Below, in pieces: positions 21,041 through 33,905 of a stretch of DNA of 64,000 bases (the stretch's first letter is position 1; each line of letters begins with the position of its first letter). The translations under genes and the position numbers were made by a program. Origin of the DNA: Physcomitrium patens. Lineage: Eukaryota > Streptophyta > Bryopsida > Funariales > Funariaceae. A model generated the notes under the pieces. The model was given only the letters and a program-made list of their open reading frames with translations, had not been told where the DNA came from and searched no databases. The DNA is taken from positions 7,022,475 to 7,086,474 of the forward strand of contig NC_037264.1 in assembly GCF_000002425.4 (NCBI RefSeq). Direction: 5' to 3'.

Positions 21041-22900
21041 GTTTCCTTACTACTAGAACAGAGCTTTCCGTCCAGGAAAGCCTGCTCTGCTCTCCGACTT
21101 TAGAGTAATTCCCCCTCAAAACTATGATTCGAATTCAAGATGTCAAATTCCCAGCGGTAGTGACCAGCAATGACGAGACGATATCTTGTTCCAGCCTAGC
21201 TGACCCTGATTCAAGCTGCAGGAAGGCGATTGGTAAGCGAAACAAATACACCATGTTCGCCGGAAAAAAATTCAAGACATGCGGAGTATGAAGAGGATTG
21301 GAGCGTTTTCTTAAAGGATTTCTAGTCCACAGGGTACATGTATCAGGGCAATCTGCAGCGAGAGGTTACAAACTTGCCCAATCCTGCATCACTAAATGCA
21401 AACAATTGGTTGGGAACCTACTCTTCATAAGAATAAGTCTCCTGGTCGACGGAAGAGTTGGACCCTAACAGCAGATGGTGGAGAGTATGCATGCTACCTA
21501 TTACACTGAGAATAATTTAGTGAAGTCTGCTGATGCACACAGCGACTTGGGGACCAAGAAATCCATTCCTCAGATTATCCGAAACCTACAATGTCAGCTT
21601 AACGTAGTGTGCACGAGAGGGAAGCCGCAGACCCGGTAGAGAAGTCTTCACAAATCAAAGTGGATATCCGAAAACCTCTTTCCATGGCACTTGCCCAGGC
21701 CAAACACATTGACTTTCCAATGACGAAAATTAGCTCTACAATAGTGGGTAATCGTCCCAACAATTCAGTGCTATACACCAACAGAAGCTACCTTTCAGAA
21801 GAATCCCACAAAACCAAAGAATCAACATAACAAAAGAATAGCCAGCAAGAATACTTCAAGAAGCCTGACTTACCGGATCCGAGTGCACAACTGGGATTCT
21901 TCTTATGAATTCGAAACCGAAACTCCCCTCCAGCTCCTATTGCGTCACCCTTCCGAATGGTTTGTATCCGATCAAGTCTGAGGCACTTCAAACCTAGCTG
22001 CGAGGACCCAAGTATAAAACGGTCACAAAGTGTGACAAGCACCACCCTCGCAATTCTCAATCCTCGAAATTCAACCTCCTCCTGATTTTCCGATAATACC
22101 CAGCTATCGACCTCCACACTTTTAACCACACTCGAGCGGGTACAGGAAATTTTTCCCCCGAAAAAAGGAAGGCCTCAGATTGAACACAGACTCCTGCTCC
22201 GAATCTATAAAACCCACCGCCCTAATGCTCCCCACAAGTGCACCGAGTTGGGCCGCAGAAAATCAGATGGAATGAAGGGGGGCAGACAAGCCACGGGGAG
22301 ATATTTGTGGCAAATGCGAGGTGGTTCTGAGGTCCACATACTCTGGAGAGAGAAAGGGGAGACAGTGGCCATGAGTGATACGACACGAAGCAGTGGCGAA
22401 GATGCTCACCCTCAGAATCTCCCTCTCGCTCGCCCGCGCTCTGCCTTTACTCCAGCTAGGTGATTGGCACCGGCAGATTTGAGGTCTCCATTGGTCCGCT
22501 TTTTTATCCAATTCCTTCCCTGCTCAGGAGCCCCGCCTCCCCCCTCGCGACGCTCCTCACCGCCTGCAAGCGGGCCGCGACGGCGGCAGCAGAGATAACG
22601 CCTCTGTCGCCCGCGGCGGGATTTCGAAAATTTTCAGCTCCCGGGTTTGTGCCGCTTCTGCCCGTCCTCGGTTGAGACGCTGCCCGTGGATTCGGAATGC
22701 CGTTTCGCGGAGTTTCAAATCTTTAATATACTTAATACAATACGTACATGTAATCCATGTCAGCATCGAAGCCCCGATGTTTTCTTTGAGAATAATATTT
22801 TACATTGGAAAATATTTGAAGTAGAATATTAATTTTCCATTTTCAAAAGAAAAGTACCAATATTAGAAATTAACTTTTTTACACAAAAAACTATTTAAAA
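21041..22900. other. 5' flank of the zeaxanthin epoxidase gene
   Basis: It becomes GC-richer toward 22400-22690. TATAAAA occurs on the plus strand at 22206-22212, but no plus-strand gene follows. I could not place a convincing minus-strand TATA box. Short open frames (for example 22248-22463 and 21788-22129) do not resemble known proteins. Confidence 0.4.
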
Positions 22901-22940
22901 TTTTGTTATAAGTTTATCTAAAGTATTAATTTTTAATGTA

Positions 22941-22943
<3 letters not shown>

Positions 22944-22976
<33 letters not shown>
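22944..22976. repeat. (TA)n microsatellite
   Basis: An uninterrupted TA run of about 15 units followed by a short TACATATATA extension. Confidence 0.9.
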
Positions 22977-22980
<4 letters not shown>

Positions 22981-23197
22981 TAATAAAGGTTCTTTTTTCA
23001 TTTCCATTCCTAATATTTAGTTTTTGAAAAAAAAAAGTAGCATGTGTATGTATATATTGTTATTTTAATTTTTTATATTAAAATTAAATAAACATATTTT
23101 TGTAATTTTTTTAAATTTTTTTTGTATAGTAATTCACTATGGTTTATAGTATAATAATAGTAGCATTTGAGCTTGCAATTATAATTGCAATACTCTA

Positions 23198-23438
23198 TGT
23201 TGAAAGCATTAAATGTAGCCGGTGCTCTCCATACTATTTACTATAGTATAGAATATTTACCATAGCTACAATATTTGGAATGTAGTAGATAGACACTATT
23301 TATCTTCTCCCCTTTTCTTTGTATAAGAGATATAATCCTATCAATAAACTCACTTCTTGTGTGTATGTGTGTGTTTATATATGTGTGCATATTACTTCTA
23401 GCTACTCTTGTCTCTCTTTCTCTAAAACATTCTCAACA
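23198..23438 (+). repeat. 5' LTR of the copia element
   Basis: It begins TGTTGAAAGCATTAAA, ends TCTCAACA and matches 29943-30179 with scattered differences. It includes the CTTCTCCCCTT and TAAGAGATATAA blocks shared by both copies. Confidence 0.88.
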
Positions 23439-23450
23439 TGTTATTAGGAC
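23439..23450 (+). promoter_or_regulatory. Degenerate primer binding site of the copia element
   Basis: TGTTATTAGGAC matches 8 of 12 bases of the initiator tRNA-Met site TGGTATCAGAGC and lies immediately after the LTR. Confidence 0.5.
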
Positions 23451-23933
23451 AATTATTCTTATATTCTAGTCTTAGTTCTTAAAAACTTATGTACATTTTT
23501 TCCTTCATTTTCTCCTAATTTTTTTTTCTCCTTCTTGTATTGCTATTGTTATGTTGTTGTTATTGTTGCTGATGCTGCTCTTCTTGTGTTGTTGTTGTTG
23601 TTGTTGTATTGCTGTTGCTGCCAGATTGCCATCAATTGTCGCCAACTATAGCACCTTATCGCTAACTACCACTAACTGCAGTCACCTATCGTATTCTACT
23701 ACTGTCTATCGTTGATTAACGCAACTTGCTACCAAACTATCACATCTTGCCGCAGCCTGCCGCCATACTACCGCACCCTGTCACACCCTACCACAATCTA
23801 CTACAGAACCTTATTTTTGTGAAGAAAAAAAAAATCCTATTTTTTATTTTTTAATATTTTTGATTTCAAGTTTCAACTTTATCATTTTACTTGGCTTTGC
23901 ATATTAAGGTACATTTTACTCAACTTTTTTTAC

Positions 23934-24850
23934 TTGAACTTGTATTTTTTGTTCATATATTTATTTATAATAAGTGCTTCAGCATCCTCAACTGTCTCTA
24001 CTATGTTTCCAACTATCACCTTTACATCCCAATATTTTCAAGCTTTTCTATTTCCACTATTAGCTACTAATAGAAATAATTATCTATTATGGATAAAAAT
24101 AGCAAAAGCAAATTTATTTGTAAAACAACTATTAAATGTAATTTTATTTTAAGAATCTCTTACTGTAAGTACTTTAATTCCTATTGCTTTTCATTGGATA
24201 ATACTTCTTTTCCTTTGTCGACATCTTGTATCCATATTACAATATCAATATTTAGAAATGGAAGATTCAGCCAAGCTCTAGGAGAATCTTAAATCCAGAT
24301 TTGATCATCAAAAGACCATTTTTCTTCCACATGTCTGTCATAATTGGACACATTTATGTATCTTGGATTTTCCAAATTTAAATGCTTTCAATAGTGGAAT
24401 GTATCATATTATCTCACAACTATTTTTGTGTGGACAAAGCATCTTTCAAGAAGAAATGATTGAAAAAACTCTCTCTACATTTCTTCCTGCATCTATTGTG
24501 CTTGCACAATAATATAAGAATATGAAATTTCAGAGTCATCTTGATGTCATGTCCTATCTACTTCTTGTGGAAAAACAAAACAAACTACGCTTGTGTAATG
24601 TACTAGCTTCTCCTATTGGAACCACGGTTCCAGAATCTCATGTACTTAATATTCCAAAGTCTAAGAAATAATTATACAAATATAGAAAAAATACTTATAA
24701 GTACTAACTTAGTCATAGTCGTGACCATTTCTACCCAAATGGAAAGAATAAACGTTCTACAATTAATTATAGTAGAAAAAAAAATTAAAGATGTGTTCTT
24801 ACTATAAATGTGGAATGATTGGACATTTAGCACATACATGCCATACTTTA
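23934..24850 (+). pseudogene. gag remnant of the copia element
   Basis: Broken frames include NRNNYLLWIKIAKANL near 24068, typical of the NYxxW core of copia gag, and a zinc knuckle near 24795 whose first Cys is lost. Stops and frame changes exclude function. Confidence 0.6.
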
Positions 24851-25429
24851 AAATACTTTGTTAAAATGTTCTAAGAAAATAAGAAACTTCAAGCTAAAGC
24901 TTGTGAAGTTTATATCATGGATGCATCCATGGATTCAATTGGTGTTGATGATTTAGAGACTTATATAAATGACAAAACCTCTAGTGATAAATTAAATGAT
25001 GACTTCATTGATTTTGCAACAATACATACTATTCTATAAGATAGACAATTTTTTATTGAAAAATCTTCAACTTCGCAAATTAAAAATTTGATAACTATAG
25101 CTAGAACAAATGTATTTCATTTCCAAGTAAGAACAGTAATAGTAAAATTGCATGCAAGCTCTATTATAAAATATAAACATGCAATGTTTGTACCCTCAAC
25201 ACCTCGGAGACTAATCAACTATAGAGATATGCGTGCCAATGACTATCACATCTCAAATGCAATTCTAGATAGGTGGGAGGTTTTGGTTCTTGAATAAAAC
25301 CATAAAGTTGTAGTAAAAGCCTTTGCTGTGACAAATGGTTTATATCAGATTGCAATGTGGCCTCCTATTATATTTAATTTTGCATCATCTATGACAGAGA
25401 GTCCCATTTCTCTTTGGCATGAATAATTG

Positions 25430-28400
25430 GAACATCCAAAATCTACATTATTTTGGAAGATAATTCCATGTATAACTAGGCATAATTTAAGACCTATAGA
25501 TATAGATTCTATGAAATTATATCATACATGTGTGCAAGGCAAGGTGATTGCTCAGCCTTCAATTTCAAAACTCCTACAAGAATTACTACCAATACTTGAA
25601 ATGTTGTATGGTGATATTTGTCATCCTATTAATCTAATATTTGGACTATTTTGTTATTTTTTTTATCCTTGTTGATGCATCAGGCAAACAATGACATGTT
25701 TAATTATTATCATCTTGAAACATGGTATTTGGTAATCTTATGTCTATGCTTATTAATTTTTGAGCTTATTTTCTTGATTATCCTATCAAAAAATTGAGTA
25801 TAGATAATACAAAAGAATTTACATCAAAGTCCTTTGAAGACTATTGTACTGCAATAGGGATTGAGTTGACATATTATGATCCATATGAACATGCTTAAAA
25901 TGGACTTGTAGAGTTATTTATAAAGCATATATAACTCATTACCTAGCCACTCCTTCTTCATACAAATTTACATGCATCTATGTGAGGTCATGCAATTTTG
26001 CATGTTGTAACATTAATATGCTTTTGTCCTTCTTTTCTTGAAACTATTACACCACAAGAACTTATTTCAGGTCGTGTTCTAAATGTATCTCATCTACGGA
26101 TATTTGGTTGCTGTATTTGGGTTTCAGTACCAAAACCTCAATGGCATACCATTGGAGCTCATCAATGAGAAGGTTATATATTGGTTTTGATTCACCAAGC
26201 ATTATTTATATATTTGATCCATCAACTGACATATTATTATGTGCATATTTTTAAAATTACTATTTTGAAGAGAACGTATTCTCATCTCTTTAAAGAGGAG
26301 TATTTAATCAATAAAGAAATACTTGTATTTGAAGTACCAAAAAAATTTATAATGAATCCTGATCTTTGAACATCTTTGGCTGAAAGTGAAGTTGCCAAGA
26401 TTTTGTATCTAAAACGGATTGCAAATGAAACACCTGATAGCTTCAATGATACACCTCGGATTACAAGAGTTCCAATTAATGAGGCTCAAAATAAATCCAC
26501 CTAGATTGTAATATGAATAACAAATATACTTCAAGTAAAACATCAGCAATTAAAAAGACTTGAGGATCAAATAAGCAAACATGAAAGAAAAAAGCTATAA
26601 CATATAATGATTTTGATATTATTTCTATTGAAGTTCTTACTAAACCTATGAGACCATCAATTAATGACAATATGTCTATACACATTATACCTTTACTTCA
26701 TATAATAGAAAATCTTGAAATTAGGAGGAATAAAACTAAGTTGAGTATAGAATTATCTGTTATATATTATATTATAAAAAACTTTTGGAATAGACCATCT
26801 ATTATAATAGATGAATCATTTGCATTCATAATAATAGAAATTCTTTCTTTTGAAAAAAAAAATCCTAAACCTCAAATCATTTAAGAAGCAATGTGTTGCT
26901 CTGATTGATTAAAATAGAAAACTACCATCAAAGAGGAGTATGCTTCTTTGCATAAGAAGAAAGTCTTTGGTCGAATTGTAGACACTCTTACTTCTTGCCA
27001 TGTGGGATATAAGATGGTATTAGTACACAAGTAAGATGCTAAGGGTCAAATAATCTACTATAAAGCTCGACTTGTTGCTCAAGGATTTATCCAATGATTT
27101 GGCATTGATTATGAATCTACATATTTTTCAATCATATATTCAATTAGACTCTAATATATTATTAGAATGGTAGTTCATACCCCCTTGAGATGCGTCTCAT
27201 GGATGTAGTAACTACATATTTGTATGGTTCACTTGATGCAAATATTTATATGAAATTTCCATCTAATTTGAAAACAAGAACTCCAAATGCACCTGCTTTA
27301 GGATGATATTGTGATATTAAATTACTCAAGGCCTTATATGGTGTAAAATAATTTGGACACATGTGATATTAATGTCTTTGAAATTATTTAATTATAAATA
27401 AATTTGCAAGTGATTTATTAATTTCTTGTTTATTTATCAAATGAGATAAAATTGATTTTGTAATCATCGTTGTATATGTTCATGATCTTAACCTAGTAGG
27501 TACTAGATCTGCATGCATTGTACCTATTAACCTTCTTATACATGAATTTGAGATGAAAATACTAGAAAAAATAACTTTTTGCATTGGTCTTCAAATTATG
27601 TATCTCGCAGATGGTAGCATTTTTTTCTATTAACTAACATATATTAGACAAATATTATAGATATTCAATATGATTGATGTTTATCCATTGTCTACACCAA
27701 TGATTGGACGTGGTCATGATAGTCATGATCTATATCGTCCGTGCAAGGAGGAGGAGGAAGTAATATTGAATGAGCAATATCCATACCTCGTAGCGATTGG
27801 AGTGCTTTTATATTTAGCCACATCTACCAGACCAAATATTATATTTGTAATTAGTGTTCTTGCAAGACATAGTGCATGTCAAATACTACAACATTGGAAT
27901 GGTATCAAACATTTACTATGTTGTGGTAATATAAATACATTCATGTATGAAAACCTTGGTTGACTTACTTTTCTTTGAACTTTTATTAAGTTCTTTTTTC
28001 TTCTTACCAATCTAATTTTTCTATAGTTTTAGAAAAAATAATTCCACTTTCTTCTTTTTTCTTTTCTAAAATTTTGGCTAAATTTTATTTTATCTTTAAT
28101 CTTAACTTAATCTTTGGTTTAGCCTTAAAATTTTCTTTTATTCCTTTTACTTTCTTTCTAATCTTTGATTTTAGTAGATTCAGAGTTATATTTATAGATG
28201 TAAGAAGAACTTTGTCTTTGAGGTTATATTTAGGTTTTTATTAAGAATAAAAGAGAATTTAAATAGTATTATTTGGTTGCCATTAATAGTGCTGACTTGG
28301 AGGATTAGATTTGGTGTTTGTTTAACTTTAAACTATTAGTTTTTAACTTGGACTTTAAAGACCTTGGCTATGAATTCTTTGGTGAGCTCAGAAGTAAGGA

Positions 28401-29757
28401 AGAGGGGTTTTTTTTGTAAGTTGAGAAGAGATATTCAAAGAAAAGATCTTCTTGGCATGAATTTAGGTGGAAAAAATGCATGAATTGGAGCTTGGATGAG
28501 AGAGATATGCTTATTTAAACTTAGACTACTAATTTGATATCTATTGCCACTTTACTATATATATTAGGAGTTTTCAGATACTAGCAAGAAATCAGGGAAT
28601 TGGATTAGAAATTAGACTTTAAGTTGAACATTTTATTTCCAAGGATTGATAGAATTAATTCTAAAATGAGTGAGATATGGCTAGTTAAAAATAACAAACT
28701 AAAACTAGGATTTTGAAGAAATTAGAGAAATAGAGGGTTTTGGTTTTAAATTAGAACTTGAGCTTGAAGATGAATTTGAAGCTCATTTTTTGTATACATC
28801 TTACTTATGATATAAAGAGCCTATGTCTAAAATCTCATATTAATTAAAATTCAAACTTGGAAGAAATGGCAAAATTTATTCTTAAGTGTCTAAGATTTTG
28901 ACTTTCAAAGAATCTGATAAGGATTTGGTGATATCACTCGATTGGCAATGAACCTGTAGCTAAAAATGTGTGTAATGATGATCAAAGGTGCAAGTTTTGT
29001 ACTTTCAAAATTTGAGCTTATTTGAATGGTTGAATCTTGAGATATGAATTTTTAAGCTTCAATTTTGCTAGTTTATTACAAACATAGTTATGAAAATACT
29101 CAAAGGGAAATTTAAGAAGGTTTTGTGCATATTAGACCCAACTTAAATACAAAGAGGGACTTTGTGTCTATCCAAAGCAGACTCTTGCTATCACAACATT
29201 ATTTAAAAAGTACTGAAGATTTGGAATTAAACTACACATGATTTGAAGATCTAAAATTGGTTGGATATTTTGATTGAAGATATAAATTTAATATTGCAGT
29301 AGCTAAATCTCAAACATGCCATGTATTCTTAAGATATGGAGCTACAATATCATAGAAATCAGTGAAACAAATTATAACTGCAACTTCATCCAACCATATA
29401 AAAATTATTCTCTTACATGAAGCATCTCAAGAATGTATTTGGTTGCGATCAATTGATAAATTCATTTAGACAATCTATGGATTTTCATATGATGATTCTC
29501 CAACTATCTTGTATAAAGATAATAGCGCTTGTGTTGTACAAATGTAAATTGGTTTTATTAAAAGAGATAGGACAAAACATATTGATCCAAAGTATTTTAG
29601 TTATATCCATGACTTGGTTACTGATCAAGTACTTAAGATCAAGAAAATTGAATATGCAAATAACCTTACTGATCTCTTCACTAAAGCTCTCCCTTTGTAC
29701 AATCATTGTCAACTTACTTATGGCATTGGTATGCGACAACTTACTTTTCTTGAGTAA
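25430..29757 (+). pseudogene. pol remnant of the copia element, interrupted
   Basis: Integrase, reverse transcriptase and RNase H stretches appear in that order, spread over three frames. Recognisable pieces are YDPYEHA followed by NGLVELFIKHI (integrase core end), ASLHKKKVFGRIV and YKARLVAQGF (start of reverse transcriptase), YPYLVAIGVLLYLATSTRPN near 27780, and the RNase H end NLTDLFTKALPLYN. The frame is cut by the insertion at 27963-29256, after which AKSQTCHVFLRYGA continues the protein. Confidence 0.75.
27963..29256. mobile_element. Unclassified 1.29-kb insertion in the copia element
   Basis: The copia RNase H reading is interrupted here and resumes after it. The insert is flanked by TTGGTTG at 27956-27962 and 29257-29263, a 7-bp direct repeat consistent with a target duplication. 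The insert is AT-rich, and I see no coding motif, LTR pair or clear terminal inverted repeats. Confidence 0.55.
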
Positions 29758-29942
29758 GAAAGTTATTGAATTCTTCAAATAATATTATATTCTTTTTTCT
29801 TCATCTATGGTTTTGTCCTTAAATATAATAAGGTTTTCCTAGATAAAGTTTTAATGAGGCAACAATTATTGATCTTATGAGATTACATAAAAGTATAGAT
29901 GATAATTCTATGCATATAAATATTATGACAAGGAAGGAGGAG

Positions 29943-30179
29943 TATTGAAAGCATTAAACGTAGCCGGCACTATCCATACTATTTACTATAGTTTATAATA
30001 TTTATTGTAGCTACAGTGTTTGGAATATAGTGGAGAAATAGTATTTATCTTCTCCCCTTCTCTTTGTATAAGAGATATAACCCTATCAATAAAGTTACTT
30101 CTTGTGTGTATGTGTTTACATATATGCGCATATTACTTCTAGCTACTCTTGTCTTTCTTTTTCTAAAACATTCTCAACA
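29943..30179 (+). repeat. 3' LTR of the copia element
   Basis: It corresponds to 23198-23438. The start reads TA where TG is expected, and the end TCTCAACA is intact. It lies just after an AAGGAAGGAGGAG polypurine stretch at 29931-29942. Confidence 0.88.
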
Positions 30180-30210
30180 CTTTCTAGTTTTGACAATGGT
30201 GCCAAGTACT

Positions 30211-30252
<42 letters not shown>

Positions 30253-30294
30253 TTATTTAAACTTTTTTAGTATAAAGTTAAACATCCATAAAAA

Positions 30295-30361
<67 letters not shown>

Positions 30362-32705
30362 AAAAGAGATATGTAGATATTGCAATGATAGTTAAAAAAT
30401 AATAATTATATTTTGTTAAGAAAATATTATCAATGTAAAAATATTTATATTTCTTAATTATTCTACATAGTAAGATTATATATTTATCTATACATACATA
30501 GATAAAGAAATTAAATATTTTAATGTGTTATAATATGTACAGCTGAAGTAATAATTTAATATAAAGAGTATTTCAAACTAAAATTGTTTTATTAATTTTA
30601 ATTTTCAAATACTAAAAAATAAAGTGTATTTTAAAATTTTCATAATAAGTGTTACAAACATTTGTAAGACACTTGGTTATTTTTCATTAATTTTTTTATA
30701 AATTTCCTTCATACGAATTTTCTTTGAATAAATAAAATTATCAGAAATTAAAATTTTAAATTAAGAACCCAATGCATTGAATTAAAAAATTATTTCTTGA
30801 CTTAAAAGTACACACCCTGCGAACCTTGAGGAAATAGCAATTTAATAATTTTCATGTTACAACTGGAGTGTAAATTACAGTATTTACAATAGAATTATAT
30901 TTTTATACTTTTATCTTTGAACTATTCTGACATCATTTTTAACTTGAAAACTTAAAACTACAAAGAGCACAGTCAAATCTTATGTTGAACATATAAAAAT
31001 AAAAGTAAAAAAAAACAATTCTAGACAAATTATGTTTTATAGAATAATTTTATGAATTAAGTCTTTAGTTATAACTATTTTATGAACTAAGTTTTCAGAA
31101 ACATTAAAATAAATTAAATTAAATTAAACCTGATACTTCACAAGTATTTATTTATTTAATTGTGTAAATTATATTAAAAATTTGGTAATATAATTATATA
31201 ATGTTATGAAATATAATAAAAATATGATATAATATTTTTTTACATTTTTATTTTTACGGCATAAATACTAATTTATAAAAGATTTTTTTTAATGTATTAT
31301 AATAAATTATTTATTTTGATATCCTTAGTTAATTATATTTTATCTAAAACTTGTGGTTATAAACTTATCATCTTTACCAATGTTGTGTGAGATTTTTGAG
31401 CTAGTGCAGAAGTAATAATAAAAAATATATTCATTAGATTTAGTTCTTAGAATTATAAAACAATACCATGAAATTTTGTATATGTGTACAATCTTCAAAT
31501 AGTAAAGAAAAATATCAAGTCATTTAATTTATTTTTCAAAATTATTATATTAAATATCTTAAACTATGTTTTTAAATTTAAAATATTATATTTCGTAATT
31601 TGATTTACAATTGATTTATGCTTGAAGTAAAATCTATAAAATTATAATTTATTAATATGAAAAAGTAATTATTAATTAAAATAAGAAAATAAAAATAAGG
31701 TAAGATGGGCAATTCTTGTCTAAAAGTGCAGGAAATCTTTAAATTACAAACTAATAAGAATTTAGTAGTAACATTTTTGTAGGTACTTGTTCAATACAAA
31801 GAGCTACTATATAAATATCTCACAACTTAGACACTTGTGTCAAAAGTTTTGTGCTTTTTATTGAATTTTTATTGGTTAGTACATGCAATTGACAAAAAAA
31901 TCAAAAAAATAATAACCGATTTCTAGATTATTCTATCAAAAATTAATAATATATTTATAATTTTATATTGATGTTATCTTTTTTTAACTAAATTTTTTGT
32001 GGGTTTATATATATGTACATAAATATATACATTCACAAAAGTTAATGGTCAAATACATTTTTAAAAACATTTCCAATGTGTGCAAACTTCTTTTTTTTTT
32101 TTTTTTTTTTTTTTTTTTCTATCTCACTAATAATGAATTAAGTATAGGAAATCAACATAATTTACAGTCTTAAAATGATAAGCTTAGCACAAGAGTTTAT
32201 CTACACGTCAAGTATACTACCAATATATAGCAAAACAAAATTTCTTTTTCTTTATTCATTTATTTTTCTTAATTTGCACACAAAAATGAACTTACCCAGA
32301 TAGATTCAAATAACCCAAAGTTTTGATCGCCATCTACAAGAGCTCAGGAAAATGTAGATAAAATACCTTTTATTTATTTATTTATTTATTTATATATTTT
32401 TAATATCATCTAAGGTAATATGAACAGATTGTCATGAAGTAGACACCAAGGGTCCAAAGCCAAAGGACCAAGTACCCGAGACGCGGTCATGGGGTCACGA
32501 TACCATGGTCGTAGGAGTACCGAGACGGTGTCTTATCCAGCCCAATCCATCCACGGGCACGGGATACCGCGTCTTCGGGCAGCGACGAGGCCCTCCTCCT
32601 CCAGGTTCAGGTTGCCTTAGCAATCCATAGCTCGGCGAGCCCTCTTCTTTCTCCTCGTTTGGTCTCTATCGCTGGCTCTCTAATTGCGAAGAAGCCCTCC
32701 TCGTC
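30180..32705. other. AT-rich tract with microsatellites and a poly-T run
   Basis: It contains (TA)n at 30219-30248, a (TA)n(GA)n composite at 30301-30357 and T28 at 32091-32118. The poly-T could be the tail of a minus-strand retroposon, but no body is recognisable. From 32440 the composition rises into the bL17 gene's 5' region. No gene is seen. Confidence 0.6.
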
Positions 32706-33905
32706 ATGGCCATGGCTACGTCCTCTGCCTTCTCCATGGCAGCTTTGAATTCTGTTCTGCCCTCTGGTTTTGCCCCTCAGACCAGGCACCCCGTTGCCTG
32801 TGCGCGCTTGGCAACCGGCGTGAGCGTGAAGCGGAGTGCTGCCGTGGTCGTGAAGCCGATCTCGGCTTCTAAAGCTGTTGTGTTCCAGGCGTTCGATGGC
32901 CTCAGGAATGAGAATGCGCTGCAATTGCGTACTGGTAAGTCTTAAAACTTGGTGGTTGTTCATTTGTGCGAATTGTTGGTTGGTTGGTTGGTTAGTTGGA
33001 TTCATTTGGGTCTTGCATTGTGCATGTGTCGGGGTCGTTTCGTTGTGTTCGACAATGTGGGTTGTTGAGACAGAGACGTTAGGTGTTTAAGATTGTGCTT
33101 GAACCTCTCATTCTGGTAGTGTTGCAGCTGGAGGATAGTGTTGACTTTACTACAGCAGGTGTGGAATTAGAGGATTGAAAGGTTTTCGACCCCACAGAAA
33201 TTAGTTAGGCCTGGAATTTCGGCACATACCATGTGCTCAACATGTCTGGTGATGATATGGAGAATTGATCTGAATGTAGTTTCCAATCGAATGGCTAGAA
33301 GTCTGAATGCTAAAGCCGATGATGCTCCTTTCATCCCTGGGTTTCACATGTGTTAATCCTAATTGAACCTCATGCATTCGTATAACAACTTATATTGTTC
33401 GTGTTGTTTTAGGGACACTGGCTCAGTCCTTTGTCGTTGCCGAGAAGTTTGATTATTCATAATAACAATAATTAATCACAGTTTTTCTCTTTCTGTAGGA
33501 GCCACTTTTGGGGTGATGGGTTTAGGAATCAGCAATGGTGCGAAGTGGTTTGCCATGAGACACGGCCGCAAAATTCACCGCCTCGGAAGGCCTGCCGATC
33601 AGCGTCGCGCTCTTCTCAGGGGCCTTACCACCGAGATTCTCCGCCACGGTAGGATTAAAACCACCCGCGCCCGTGCCACCGCCATGCGCAAGTATGTCGA
33701 CCACATGATTACTCTTGCAAAGGGAGGCTCCCTTCACCAGAGAAGACAGGCCTTGGGCTTTCTCTATGACAAGCAGTTGGTGCATTCGTTGTTTGCTGAG
33801 GTGCCTGAAAGGTATGGTGAGAGGAATGGTGGATACACAAGGATTATCCGGACAATGCCACGAAAGGGTGACAATGCTCCCATGGCATTCATTGAGCTTG
33901 TATAG
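32706..33905 (+). CDS. RPL17: Chloroplast 50S ribosomal protein bL17c, two exons
   Basis: This nuclear gene encodes a protein of the large subunit of the plastid ribosome, near the exit tunnel. Exons 32706-32934 and 33499-33905 join in phase 1 across a 564-base GT-AG intron and give 211 residues, the length I recall for the Arabidopsis protein. Residues 1 to about 90 are rich in Ala, Ser, Val and Arg, as in a transit peptide. The bL17 core begins near residue 96 with [10 protein letters not shown] and continues [45 protein letters not shown] and [12 protein letters not shown]. The intron separates the transit-peptide exon from the core exon, a common layout for nuclear plastid genes. A second in-frame Met follows two codons after the first. 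No defect is visible. Confidence 0.97.

Larger units (their letters stand above)
23198..30179 (+). mobile_element. Decayed Ty1/copia LTR retrotransposon
   Basis: Two LTRs of about 240 bp flank decayed coding sequence in Ty1/copia order: gag, integrase, reverse transcriptase, RNase H. A zinc knuckle remnant reads YYKCGMIGHLAHTC near 24795. Integrase-like text lies at 25430-26160 (YHTCVQGKVIAQPSISKL, DNTKEFTSKSFEDYC). Reverse transcriptase-like text runs from 26900 (KGQIIYYKARLVAQGFIQ). RNase H ends at about 29757 (RTKHIDPKYFSYIHDLVTD, NLTDLFTKALP). There are many stops and frameshifts, so it is inactive. Flanking pentamers (CTCTA and CTTTC) do not give a convincing target duplication. A 1.29-kb insertion splits the RNase H region. 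Confidence 0.85.

Noticed and set aside
32091..32118. T28 run considered as the tail of a minus-strand retroposon
   Set aside because: No LINE or SINE body or target duplication could be found next to it.
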